Origin: Lachnospiraceae bacterium
GTDB lineage: Bacteria > Bacillota_A > Clostridia > Lachnospirales > Lachnospiraceae
Length of the DNA stretch: 12,817 bases
Reading direction: 5' to 3'
Assembly (NCBI GenBank): GCA_017621115.1
Contig: JAGATU010000040.1
Coordinates: forward strand, 1 to 12,817
Shown: in pieces, positions 1-6,645 of the stretch
Position numbering within the stretch: position 1 is the first letter of the stretch
Layout of the letters: every line of letters begins with the position of its first letter
Notes under the pieces: model-generated
Seen by the model: the letters and a program-made list of their open reading frames with translations, nothing else
What the model was told of the DNA's origin: nothing
Database searches by the model: none
Made by a program: the position numbers and the translations under genes

Positions 1-446
1 AGATTTCCATGGAAGAATGTATTGAACTTTTGAAAAAGGAAACCCGCGGAGTATTATCCGTACTGGGAGATGGTGATTACCCATATGGTATGCCGATGAA
101 TCATTGGTATAACGAAGAAGACGGGAAAATCTATTTTCACTGCGGAAAATCGGGGCACCGGTTGGATGCCCTTCGCAAATGTAATAAGGTGTCGTTTTGT
201 ACCTACGATAGTGGCTATCGTGAAGCGGGCGACTGGGCATTGCATGTGAAAAGTGTAATTGTGTTTGGAACGATTGAGATTATTGACGATATGGATACCA
301 TCGCAGATATTGCAAGAAAACTCAGCTATAAATTTACGCAGGATGAGGAGTATATCCGTACAGAGATTGAAAAATATGCGAAGGCAACGCTTTTACTGCA
401 ACTAACACCGGAGCATGTTTGCGGAAAACAGATAACGGAGTCTTAA
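1..446 (+). CDS. Pyridoxamine 5'-phosphate oxidase family protein (5' end cut by window)
   Basis: This is a small split-beta-barrel flavoprotein-like protein of the pyridoxamine-5'-phosphate-oxidase superfamily (Pyridox_ox_2 type). Visible family features are the N-terminal run GVLSVLGDGDYPYGMPMNHW, then a strand IYFHCGKSGHRLDAL, then CNKVSFCTYD, and a later strand SVIVFGTIEII. Together these form the FMN-binding barrel seen in small nitroimidazole-reductase-like (NimA-like) and putative heme- or flavin-binding proteins. The first ATG in the window is at position 9, but the frame is open to the left edge (codons Ile-Ser precede Met). Relatives usually have about 8-15 residues before this point, so the true start is probably outside the window. 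The stop is followed by the DUF523 gene after 17 bp, so the two are likely co-transcribed. The substrate cannot be told from sequence; oxidase activity on pyridoxamine phosphate is not implied. Confidence 0.8.
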   Translation, partial: ISMEECIELLKKETRGVLSVLGDGDYPYGMPMNHWYNEEDGKIYFHCGKSGHRLDALRKCNKVSFCTYDSGYREAGDWALHVKSVIVFGTIEIIDDMDTIADIARKLSYKFTQDEEYIRTEIEKYAKATLLLQLTPEHVCGKQITES

Positions 447-463
447 GAGGGAGAATCAGCCTT

Positions 464-886
464 ATGAAAATAATGGTCAGTGCCTGTTTGTTAGGTGAGA
501 ACTGCAAATATAATGGCGGAAATAATTTGTCTGAAAAGGTGATGAAATTTATAGAAGGGCACGAGGTAATTCCTGTATGCCCCGAAGTAATGGGCGGTCT
601 GCCGACGCCGAGAGTTCCTTCTGAGATTGTAAACGGTGTTGTAACGATGGCGGATGGACGTAATGTGGATACCGAATTCCGCAAAGGAGCGCAGATTGGT
701 CTCAATCTGGCAAAAGAGAATGAAGTGGATTTGGTTATCTTGCAATCCAGAAGTCCGAGTTGTGGAGTCAAGCAGATTTATGACGGTTCTTTTTCCGGAA
801 AGAAGATTGATGGACAAGGGATTTTTGCAAGGCTGCTTACAGAGAATGGATTCCGGATTGTAGATGTGGAGGATTTAGATGATTAA
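464..886 (+). CDS. DUF523 family protein
   Basis: This is a 140-aa cysteine-bearing protein of the DUF523 family, whose biochemical role is not established. Diagnostic motifs are SACLLGENCKYNGG near residues 6-19, CPEVMGGLPTPR near 40-51 and QSRSPSCG near 90-97. The conserved cysteines suggest metal or Fe-S binding, which is inference. The start chosen is the ATG at 464 because an AGAGGGAG ribosome binding site ends 10 bases before it and the protein then begins MKIMVSACLLG as in relatives. An upstream in-frame ATG at 419 lies inside the preceding gene and lacks family similarity. The 3' end overlaps the kinase gene by 8 bp (ATGATTAA), which predicts translational coupling. Confidence 0.88.
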   Translation: MKIMVSACLLGENCKYNGGNNLSEKVMKFIEGHEVIPVCPEVMGGLPTPRVPSEIVNGVVTMADGRNVDTEFRKGAQIGLNLAKENEVDLVILQSRSPSCGVKQIYDGSFSGKKIDGQGIFARLLTENGFRIVDVEDLDD

Positions 887-1493
887 AACATATTTTATTG
901 GTGGTTCGCCATGCAGTGGTAAAAGTACGATAACGGAAATTTTGGCGAAGAAGTACGATTTGTATTATTTTAAGGTAGATGATTTTCTTGATAAATATAT
1001 TGATATGGGAGCATGTGAAGGACGTCCGGTTTGTACAAAAATTCAATCCATGAGCCCTGAGGAGACCTGGATGCGTGATCCTGCGATACAGTGTGAAGAA
1101 GAACTGGCATGGTATCGGGAAGTATTTGATTATGTATGCGAGGAGATTAATCGGATACATAATGTGAAAGGTATTATTGCAGAAGGCGCTGCATATTTGC
1201 CGGATTTAATGAAATCAATGAATATTCCGTATAATCAGTATTTGTCTATCACACCAACAAAGGATTTCCAGGTGTCCCATTACAGTCAGAGAGAATGGGT
1301 TCCTTATGTGTTGCAGGATTGTAGCGATAAGGAGAAGGCATTTGAGAATTGGATGGAGCGGGATGCTCTGTTTGCAAAGGATGTGCAACGGCAATGTGAG
1401 GAGAATGGTTATTTGTCTCTGATTAACAATGGTGAAATAGGAATTGATGAATTGGTGAAAATGGTTGAGACTCATTTTGGATTAATACAATAA
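879..1493 (+). CDS. Small P-loop kinase (AAA_17/AAA_33-like), substrate unknown
   Basis: This is a 204-aa soluble P-loop NTPase. Walker A is GSPCSGKST at residues 9-17 (Lys15, Ser16). It is followed by YYFKVDDFLDKY near 29-40, where the paired Asp residues sit where small-molecule kinases of this type bind substrate or Mg2+. A hydrophobic strand ending in GIIAEGAAYLP (about 99-109) could supply a catalytic acid. The length and single-domain form resemble shikimate, gluconate or nucleoside kinase-like folds rather than a zeta toxin, and no antitoxin partner is present. The start overlaps the DUF523 gene by 8 bp and has a GGAGGA site at 868-873, 5 nt upstream. It is the last gene of the upstream operon. 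The phosphate acceptor cannot be named from sequence. Confidence 0.75.
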   Translation: MIKTYFIGGSPCSGKSTITEILAKKYDLYYFKVDDFLDKYIDMGACEGRPVCTKIQSMSPEETWMRDPAIQCEEELAWYREVFDYVCEEINRIHNVKGIIAEGAAYLPDLMKSMNIPYNQYLSITPTKDFQVSHYSQREWVPYVLQDCSDKEKAFENWMERDALFAKDVQRQCEENGYLSLINNGEIGIDELVKMVETHFGLIQ

Positions 1494-1668
1494 AGCAAGA
1501 ATAGGCCTATTTCTATCCTGACCTATCATAAGGTATTACAAAAACATTGGATTTTGAGTTATGTAAACAAAAATTACCTACTAAAAGAGGGAGGGGATGT
1601 ATTTAGTGGGCAAGCGATGTAGTATATGATATGAGAAGGACAATCTCTGAGCGGCATGGGAAAATTCA
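1494..1668. other. Intergenic stretch before the AbrB promoter; weak structures only
   Basis: No gene is supported here. It holds a 12-bp perfect palindrome AATAGGCCTATT at 1500-1511 with no loop and no T-run. It also holds a 9-bp arm pair, CCTACTAAA (1577-1585) with TTTAGTGGG (1602-1610), which pairs with one G-U and encloses the purine-rich GAGGGAGGGG at 1587-1596. No convincing intrinsic terminator for the kinase gene was found, so read-through toward the AbrB gene is possible. Confidence 0.5.
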
Positions 1669-1697
1669 TTGACAAAAGACCTCACAATAAGTATGAT
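1669..1697 (+). promoter_or_regulatory. Sigma-A-type promoter of the abrB-like/glycosyltransferase operon
   Basis: The -35 box TTGACA at 1669-1674 is a perfect consensus. The -10 box TATGAT at 1692-1697 matches 5 of 6, and the spacer is exactly 17 bp. Transcription should start near 1704, about 26 nt before the AbrB start codon. This is the clearest vegetative promoter in the window. Its -10 box lies inside the inverted repeat at 1689-1717. Confidence 0.8.
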
Positions 1698-1717
1698 AAG
1701 TATAACAAATCATACTT
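1689..1717. repeat. Inverted/direct repeat over the -10 box, candidate operator
   Basis: AAGTATGAT (1689-1697) and ATCATACTT (1709-1717) are perfect 9-bp inverted repeats separated by 11 bp. Inside the spacer, AAGTATAAC (1698-1706) repeats the first six bases of the left arm directly, so the six-base unit AAGTAT appears twice in tandem and once inverted. The left arm contains the -10 box and the right arm ends two bases before the GGAGGG ribosome binding site. Binding here would block RNA polymerase. Autoregulation by the AbrB-like dimer is the simplest inference. The arms could instead form an RNA hairpin only if transcription began upstream. Confidence 0.6.
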
Positions 1718-1729
1718 TTGGAGGGCGAT

Positions 1730-1963
1730 ATGAATACACCGGAAGGTAAATTTGCGTGGACAGTGAAAATCGGAGAGAAGGGACAATTCGTTATACCCAA
1801 GGAAGGCAGGGATATGCTGGGAATTAAGCCCGGAGATACGATACTGGTACTTGGAGATGTGGAGAGAGGCCTTGCTATTCCGACAAAGGAAACAATGAAC
1901 AAACATATTGCTATGTTGTACAACGAGATGACAGCGGAAGCAGAGGAGGCGCACAATGAGTAA
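1730..1963 (+). CDS. AbrB/MazE/SpoVT-family DNA-binding regulator
   Basis: This is a 77-aa protein with one swapped-hairpin AbrB domain at about residues 7-50 (FAWTVKIGEKGQFVIPKEGR, then LGIKPGDTILVLGDVERGLAIP), followed by a short helical tail rich in Glu and Ala. Such proteins bind DNA as dimers or tetramers. The start is the ATG at 1730, with GGAGGG at 1720-1725 only 4 nt away. The in-frame TTG at 1718 would overlap that ribosome binding site and is rejected. The gene overlaps the glycosyltransferase by 8 bp (ATGAGTAA), so the pair is translationally coupled. Its own promoter carries symmetrical repeats, which suggests autoregulation and a local regulatory role. A global AbrB role is unlikely for a gene embedded in such a pair. 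It is not likely to be an antitoxin, because the partner is a glycosyltransferase. Confidence 0.87.
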   Translation: MNTPEGKFAWTVKIGEKGQFVIPKEGRDMLGIKPGDTILVLGDVERGLAIPTKETMNKHIAMLYNEMTAEAEEAHNE

Positions 1964-3128
1964 GATAGTTTTCTTTTGTATACCTGCGCATGGACATACC
2001 AATCCTACATTAGGAGTAGTTCGTGAGTTGATAGCGCGCGGACATGAGGTTTTGTATTATTCCTATAATTCTTTTAAAGAGAAGATTGAAGGGGCGGGAG
2101 CGACCTTTATTTCCTGTGACGAGTTTGATGCCGAGCAGCATATCGACCCGAAGGATGCAAAGAGGGTAGGAAGTGATTTGGCTTTTTCCACAAAGTTGTT
2201 AGTGGATACGACGCTTGCTTTGGATGACATGGTTTGTATGGAAATGGAACGCTTACAGCCGGATTGTATTGTGGCAGATTCCATGGCAGTCTGGGGCAAA
2301 GCAGTGGCGCTGAAGCTGGGTATTCCATTTGTTTCTTCAACAACTACATTTGCGTTTAACAAGCATTCCGCGCAGATTATGAAGCAGAGTCTGGGACAGC
2401 TGTTTGGGATGATTTTTTCCATGCCAAAGATTAATAAGGACATTAAGCGTCTTCAGGATAAGGGATATCCGGTGAAATCTGTGCTTGATATTATCCAGAA
2501 TGATGAGAATACACACACGGTTGTGTATACTTCGCCACAGTTCCAGCCTTGTGCAGATACTTTTAATGATAAATATGCGTTTGTCGGCCCATCCATCCGT
2601 CCGGTGAAAGAGGAGATTACGAAGACAAAAGATAAGCTCATATATATTTCCATGGGAACGGTTGTAAACGATATGGCTTCCCTATACAGAAAATGTATCA
2701 AGGCATTTGCAGATACGGATTATCAGGTGATTATGTCTGTCGGTGATTTGGTGGATGCTAAAGAACTTGGAGAGATTCCGGATAATATTTCCGTGCATTC
2801 CCATGTGGACCAGATTGCAGTTCTTGCTAAGGCGGATGCATTCCTGACTCATTGCGGAATGAATAGTGTGAATGAAAGCCTTTATTACGGAGTGCCGCTT
2901 GTAATGTATCCGCAGACATCGGAGCAGGGCGGTGTTGCCAACCGCGTAATGCAGGTTGGTGCCGGTGTGATGCTCGAGAAAACTTCTCCGGAAGCAATCC
3001 GTGGGGCGGTAGAAAAGGTCTTAAAAGACAATGTTTATCATGATGCCGCACTTACAATTTCTGACGGATTCAAAGTATGCAGCGGAGCCAAAGGGGCTGC
3101 GGATAAGATTCTTTCTGTATGCAAATAA
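1956..3128 (+). CDS. Macrolide-type GT1 family glycosyltransferase (MGT family)
   Basis: This is a 390-aa GT-B-fold, inverting GT1 glycosyltransferase of the MGT/YjiC/OleD type, which transfers sugar from a nucleotide sugar to a small hydrophobic acceptor. The N-terminal IPAHGHTNPTLGVVREL carries His14, aligned with the catalytic base of OleI and OleD. The Asp in CIVADSMAVWG fits the His-activating acid. The C-terminal nucleotide-sugar signature runs from HCGMNSVNESLYYGVP through PQTSEQGGVANR to VGAGVML (about residues 294-340). Length is typical (380-400 aa). No signal peptide or membrane segment is seen, so it is cytosolic. AGGAGG at 1944-1949 lies 6 nt before the start, inside the AbrB gene. 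The acceptor is unknown: antibiotic or xenobiotic inactivation and lipid or secondary-metabolite glycosylation are all possible. Confidence 0.9.
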   Translation: MSKIVFFCIPAHGHTNPTLGVVRELIARGHEVLYYSYNSFKEKIEGAGATFISCDEFDAEQHIDPKDAKRVGSDLAFSTKLLVDTTLALDDMVCMEMERLQPDCIVADSMAVWGKAVALKLGIPFVSSTTTFAFNKHSAQIMKQSLGQLFGMIFSMPKINKDIKRLQDKGYPVKSVLDIIQNDENTHTVVYTSPQFQPCADTFNDKYAFVGPSIRPVKEEITKTKDKLIYISMGTVVNDMASLYRKCIKAFADTDYQVIMSVGDLVDAKELGEIPDNISVHSHVDQIAVLAKADAFLTHCGMNSVNESLYYGVPLVMYPQTSEQGGVANRVMQVGAGVMLEKTSPEAIRGAVEKVLKDNVYHDAALTISDGFKVCSGAKGAADKILSVCK

Positions 3129-3144
3129 TTGCAATGAATATAGT

Positions 3145-3202
3145 AAAAAGAACCGGTACATCATCGGAGAAATTCCAAATGATGGTACACGGTTCTTTTT
3201 TT
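3145..3202 (+). terminator. Strong intrinsic terminator after the glycosyltransferase
   Basis: The 5' arm AAAAAGAACCG-GTAC-ATCAT (3145-3164) pairs with ATGAT-G-GTAC-A-CGGTTCTTTTT (3179-3200), with only two single-base bulges (G3184 and A3189). The stem then runs directly into T residues at 3196-3202. The A-run on the left makes weak termination on the other strand possible too. It separates the AbrB/glycosyltransferase operon from the acyltransferase. Confidence 0.85.
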
Positions 3203-3247
3203 CTTTCATAGATTGGATTTTTATAGTAAAATAGTAATATATTTTCT

Positions 3248-3276
3248 TTGGTTAGAATACGGACAAGTGCTATACT
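3248..3276 (+). promoter_or_regulatory. Candidate sigma-A promoter for the acyltransferase
   Basis: TTGGTT (3248-3253) and TATACT (3271-3276) are separated by 17 bp. The -10 box is good (5 of 6) and the -35 box is partial. The predicted start near 3283 leaves a leader of about 24 nt with a TAAGGG ribosome binding site at 3294-3299, 7 nt before the ATG at 3307. Confidence 0.55.
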
Positions 3277-3306
3277 TATCCGAGAACGAAAGATAAGGGT
3301 GTTTTT

Positions 3307-4467
3307 ATGAAGGGTACAAAATTAAACAGAAAGCATATTTTAATTTACGAAACATTCCGTCCGCTTTTAGGAATCTATCTGAGCTTGTTTTTTGATTTTA
3401 AATGCGAAAAGGTTAAAAAGCGTAAAGAGAATTATATTGTGCTTGCTAATCATGCGACGGATTATGATCCGTTAATGGTGGCTTACAGTTTCCGCAGGCA
3501 GATGTATTTTGTGGCGAGCGAGCATATTGCGCGCTGGGGCTGGTTATTTAAGCTGGTGGATTTTCTGGTAGCACCGATTATGCGTTATAAGGGAAGCGTT
3601 GCGGCATCTACGGCAATTGAGATTTTGAAAAAGATTAAGGCCGGTCATAATGTCTGCGTTTTTGCGGAAGGCGCACGTACATGGGATGGCATGCCATCAC
3701 CGATTTTGCCATCAACAGCCAAATTGATTAAAAAAGCCGGTTGCGGCTTATATACATACAAGTTGACGGGCGGTTACTTTGCCAGCCCGATGTGGGCAGG
3801 TTCTTCGACAAGGCGAGGACCTGTGTATGGAGCCCCTGTCCGTTATTACAGCAAGGAAGAACTGCAGGAGATGACAACGGATGAGGTATATAAGGCAATT
3901 GTAACGGACCTTTATGATGATGCTTATGCAAATCAGCTTAAGAATCCGAAGCCGTACAAGGGTAAGAATCTTGCGGAGGGGTTGGAGAATCTGATGTTTA
4001 TCTGCCCATCCTGCGGCAAGAAGGACGTTTTTGAATCATCAGGAGATAAGGTATATTGTAAGGAATGTGGAATGACCTATACCTATGATGAATACGGAAT
4101 GTTGCATGGTGGTAAGTTTAATACGGTAAAAGAATTTTCCGATTGGCAGAAAGAGCAGATTGATACGGATGTTACGCGTGGAGTTGCTTACTGTGCAAAG
4201 GACGGTATTTTATCTACGGTCAAAGACCATAAGGAAGAACTGGTAACCAATGGTGAAATGAGTATTTCGTCGGAAGGACTTAAGTGCGGGGATATGTGTT
4301 TTGAACTTTCCCATATATCCGAAATGGCAATGCACGGACAGAGAGCACTTGTATTTACGGCAGATAAAAAGTATTATGAACTTATACCGTCAAGGGAAGC
4401 AAATGCCCTTAAGTTTTTCCTGTATTACTTGGAATGGAAGGAATTACGGGAACTGAAAAGTAACTAA
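3307..4467 (+). CDS. PlsC-type lysophospholipid acyltransferase with C-terminal zinc ribbon
   Basis: This 386-aa protein has an N-terminal acyltransferase domain (about residues 15-215) of the 1-acyl-glycerol-3-phosphate acyltransferase superfamily. The catalytic HX4D box is NHATDYD (His49, Asp54), and FAEGART at 119-125 stands for the FPEGTR acceptor-binding block. A zinc ribbon follows, with CPSC (Cys233, Cys236) and CKEC (Cys251, Cys254). The last 110 residues are strand-rich and end in a helix, reminiscent of a bacterial PH-like domain (weak inference). Standard PlsC proteins are about 190-250 aa, so the extra 150 residues are a distinct architecture. It probably acts at the inner face of the membrane on phospholipid or another acyl acceptor. 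It lies 51 bp before the transporter with no terminator between, so co-transcription is likely. The exact acceptor is uncertain. Confidence 0.83.
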   Translation: MKGTKLNRKHILIYETFRPLLGIYLSLFFDFKCEKVKKRKENYIVLANHATDYDPLMVAYSFRRQMYFVASEHIARWGWLFKLVDFLVAPIMRYKGSVAASTAIEILKKIKAGHNVCVFAEGARTWDGMPSPILPSTAKLIKKAGCGLYTYKLTGGYFASPMWAGSSTRRGPVYGAPVRYYSKEELQEMTTDEVYKAIVTDLYDDAYANQLKNPKPYKGKNLAEGLENLMFICPSCGKKDVFESSGDKVYCKECGMTYTYDEYGMLHGGKFNTVKEFSDWQKEQIDTDVTRGVAYCAKDGILSTVKDHKEELVTNGEMSISSEGLKCGDMCFELSHISEMAMHGQRALVFTADKKYYELIPSREANALKFFLYYLEWKELRELKSN

Positions 4468-4518
4468 GTTGCAGAATGACAAAAGAAACGGCGCAAAGCG
4501 CTGTAATGAGGTGGGGAT

Positions 4519-5904
4519 ATGGATTTTTCAGTAGCGAATCAAGCATTATGGAACCCGATTATTCAGTTCGGTATTATTGCATTTCTAATTTTATTGGCAA
4601 ATGTACTCAGACGTAAGATACCGGCAGTACAGGCGAGTCTGATGCCGACAGCGGTTTTGGCTGGATTTATTCTTCTTTTGCTCCGTACAAGCGGCATTTT
4701 GAAGATTGATGTGGAATTTTTAGAGATGCTGACCTATCATATGATAGCACTCGGGTTTATTGCCTTGTCACTTCGTGTTCCGGAGAAAACAAGCGAAGCA
4801 ACACCATTGATTGGTAGTAAATCGGGAGCGTTGATTGTAAGTACTTATTTGGTACAAGCCACGGTGGGACTTGTAATTTCGCTTGTACTGGCGTACACGG
4901 ATATGCCGGAATTATTTAAAGCGAGCGGCATTTTACTTCCTATGGCATACGGACAGGGACCCGGACAGGCCAATAATGTAGGGACTACATATGAAGCACT
5001 CGGTATGACGGGTGGTAGAAGTTTTGGATTATCACTTGCGGCAATGGGTTATTTATGTGCTTGTACTGTAGGTGTCATTTATTTGTTTGTAATGAACCGC
5101 CAGGGTAAACTTAAGCATATTAAGGATAAGGATTATATTTCCGGTTCCGTAACAATTGATACTTATCAGGATGAGAATGAGATTCCGATTGCAGAATCAG
5201 TTGATAAATTAAGCGTGCAGATGGCACTTGTGTTATTGATTTATCTTTTGACTTACCTTATTACCAATGGCATTACCACTCTGTTGCAGATGATTTCACC
5301 GGGGCTGGTTAAGTCGGTCGGAACACTGCTTTGGGGCTTTAACTTTATTATTGGTTCCATGATTGCAGTAGGTTTCCGTGTGTTATTTACAAGCCTGAAA
5401 AGGTTAAAATGGATGAACCGTCAGTATCAGAACAATTACCTTCTCAGCAGACTTTCGGGACTGGCGTTTGATTTTATGATTGTAGCCGGAATTGCAAGTA
5501 TTAATATTGATGATCTCAGTGGATTATGGCTTCCTTTCATTCTGATGGCGGTTGCAGGTGGTGTGGTAACACTTCTGTATCTGCGTTTTATGAGTGAAAA
5601 ATTGTATCCGGGGTATGTGTACGAAGGCTTCCTTTCCATGTTTGGTATGTTAACGGGAACCATCAGTTCCGGCGTACTCTTGCTTAGAGAAATTGATCCG
5701 GATTTGAAGACACCGGCCTCTAATAACCTGGTTACCGGTAGCTCGTTCGGAATTGTCTTTGGTATTCCGATGCTGATTCTGATTAGTTTTGCGGCAAAGA
5801 GTGATACAAGTGTATTCCTTGCATTGGTATTTATTCTTCTTTATCTTGCGGCATTACTTCTGTTTATTTTCAAAGCCGGCAAGAAAAAAGAAACGAAAGA
5901 ATAA
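4519..5904 (+). CDS. Polytopic membrane transporter, sodium/glutamate symporter (GltS/ESS)-like
   Basis: This is a 461-aa integral membrane protein with roughly 11-12 hydrophobic segments. It resembles the GltS (ESS, TC 2.A.27) family: two inverted halves, each with a glycine-rich re-entrant loop. The first is LLPMAYGQGPGQANNVGTTY (about 139-158), with GMTGGRSFGLSLAAMGY just after. The second is the C-terminal FGMLTGTISSGVLLLREIDP (about 375-394). In characterised members these loops carry Na+ and glutamate. A hydrophilic stretch (about 195-235) is a cytosolic loop between the halves. The start at 4519 is preceded by GAGGTGGGG at 4509-4516, unusually close (2 nt) though the purine run gives flexibility. 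Substrate specificity is not shown; another organic anion is possible. The C-terminus is Lys/Glu-rich. Confidence 0.72.
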   Translation: MDFSVANQALWNPIIQFGIIAFLILLANVLRRKIPAVQASLMPTAVLAGFILLLLRTSGILKIDVEFLEMLTYHMIALGFIALSLRVPEKTSEATPLIGSKSGALIVSTYLVQATVGLVISLVLAYTDMPELFKASGILLPMAYGQGPGQANNVGTTYEALGMTGGRSFGLSLAAMGYLCACTVGVIYLFVMNRQGKLKHIKDKDYISGSVTIDTYQDENEIPIAESVDKLSVQMALVLLIYLLTYLITNGITTLLQMISPGLVKSVGTLLWGFNFIIGSMIAVGFRVLFTSLKRLKWMNRQYQNNYLLSRLSGLAFDFMIVAGIASINIDDLSGLWLPFILMAVAGGVVTLLYLRFMSEKLYPGYVYEGFLSMFGMLTGTISSGVLLLREIDPDLKTPASNNLVTGSSFGIVFGIPMLILISFAAKSDTSVFLALVFILLYLAALLLFIFKAGKKKETKE

Positions 5905-5932
5905 TTTTCCGGTGAGCCGGATAAATGATATT

Positions 5933-5961
5933 GCATGATTTACTCCCTTGTTTCATAAGGT
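5933..5961 (+). promoter_or_regulatory. Candidate sigma-E-like promoter of spmA
   Basis: GCATGAT (5933-5939) resembles the sigma-E -35 box KMATATT at 5 of 7 positions. CATAAGGT (5954-5961) keeps the CATA and final T of the sigma-E -10 box, and the spacer is 14 bp. spmA is a sigma-E gene in Bacillus subtilis, which supports the choice. Transcription would begin at about 5967-5970, that is, at the start of the right arm of the hairpin at 5943-5981. A sigma-A reading (TTGCAT, 17 bp, CATAAG) predicts nearly the same start. Both matches are partial. Confidence 0.4.
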
Positions 5962-5988
5962 ATACAAATGAAACAAGGGAGATTTTTT
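5943..5988 (+). terminator. Perfect 14-bp hairpin plus T6: terminator of the transporter and spmA ribosome-site occluder
   Basis: CTCCCTTGTTTCAT (5943-5956) and ATGAAACAAGGGAG (5968-5981) are perfectly complementary around an 11-nt loop. A and six T residues (5983-5988) follow. As RNA this is an intrinsic terminator for the transporter transcript. The right arm contains AAGGGAG (5975-5981), the ribosome binding site of spmA, so in any transcript that includes both arms the site is buried. A smaller hairpin, TCCGG-TGAG-CCGGA (5908-5921), sits just after the transporter stop and lacks a T-run. Confidence 0.8.
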
Positions 5989-6645
5989 ATGCTCAATTAT
6001 TTATGGGCGGTTATGATTGCGGTGGGAATCATTTACGGCGTGTTTTCGGGAAATATGGAGGCAGTAACGAACGGAGCCCTGGATTCTGCAAAGGAGGCCA
6101 TCAGCCTTTGCCTGAATATGTGTGGGATTATGGCGCTTTGGATGGGACTTATGGAGATAGCCAAAACAAGCGGACTCATAGAAGTTATGACAAAGAAAAT
6201 CAGTCCGTTTGTCAGTTTTATGTTTCCGAGGATTCCCAAAGAACATCCTGCAAGGGAAGCAATCAGTACCAATATAATTGCCAATATTTTGGGACTTGGA
6301 TGGGCTGCCACACCTGCCGGATTAAAAGCCATGGAAGAATTATGTAAACTTGAAGAAGAGAGAGGAAATCCGGAATATTGCGGAAGATATGACGATAAAA
6401 GCGGGAAAGGCTCAAAGAAATCAAAAGCCGGTGAGCGTACGGCCAGTAACGAGATGTGTGTGTTTCTGATAATGAATATCGCATCCCTGCAATTGATTCC
6501 GGTTAATATGATTGCGTATCGAAGCCAATACGGAAGTGTATCCCCTACCGCAGTGATTGCGCCGGGACTGATTGCGACATTTGTGTCAGCATTTGTGGCA
6601 GTTATTTTTTGCAAAATCATGGATGGGACATCAGGTAAACGGTAA
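5989..6645 (+). CDS. spmA: Spore maturation protein A
   Basis: This 218-aa polytopic membrane protein belongs to the nucleoside-recognition Gate-domain family and matches SpmA. SpmA acts with SpmB in spore core dehydration and hence heat resistance. Recognisable blocks are the N-terminal MLNYLWAVMIAVGIIYGVFS, then CLNMCGIMALWMGLMEIAKTSGL, NIIANILGLGWAATPAGLKAM and ERTASNEMCVFLIMNIASLQ. The start at 5989 is chosen because AAGGGAG (5975-5981) lies 7 nt upstream and the family begins MLNY. An in-frame ATG at 5968 would add seven residues and lies inside the hairpin. The protein is about 20 residues longer than Bacillus SpmA, owing to a charged Lys/Gly/Ser-rich insertion at about residues 120-145. 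spmB is not downstream in the same direction; it converges and overlaps by 29 bp. Confidence 0.9.
   Translation: MLNYLWAVMIAVGIIYGVFSGNMEAVTNGALDSAKEAISLCLNMCGIMALWMGLMEIAKTSGLIEVMTKKISPFVSFMFPRIPKEHPAREAISTNIIANILGLGWAATPAGLKAMEELCKLEEERGNPEYCGRYDDKSGKGSKKSKAGERTASNEMCVFLIMNIASLQLIPVNMIAYRSQYGSVSPTAVIAPGLIATFVSAFVAVIFCKIMDGTSGKR

Noticed and set aside
879..1493. Zeta-type toxin kinase
   Set aside because: The P-loop protein has no adjacent epsilon antitoxin and sits as the last gene of an operon with metabolic-type proteins. A small-molecule kinase is the simpler reading.
1500..1511. Palindrome AATAGGCCTATT as a terminator for the kinase gene
   Set aside because: It has no loop and no T-run follows, so it is not an intrinsic terminator. 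It may be chance or a binding site.
1597..1672. Two tiny open frames of 10 and 13 codons before the AbrB gene, one after a purine-rich GAGGGAGGGG
   Set aside because: The first has no spacing between the purine run and the ATG. The second overlaps the -35 box. Neither has a recognisable product.
1730..3128. AbrB/MazE-like gene as an antitoxin with the downstream gene as toxin
   Set aside because: The downstream protein carries complete GT1 glycosyltransferase motifs and full length, unlike MazF or other toxins.
4491..4501. GCGC-AAA-GCGC hairpin between the acyltransferase and transporter genes
   Set aside because: The stem is only 4 bp and has no T-run, so it is too weak to be called a terminator.
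5961..5969. TATACAAAT as a -10 box for spmA
   Set aside because: Transcription would start at about 5975, inside the spmA ribosome site, leaving no functional leader.
6033..6620. 195-aa open frame on the - strand opposite spmA
   Set aside because: It mirrors the spmA codons, with no ribosome site or recognisable domain. spmA is the conserved gene. The real - strand gene, spmB, ends at 6617.
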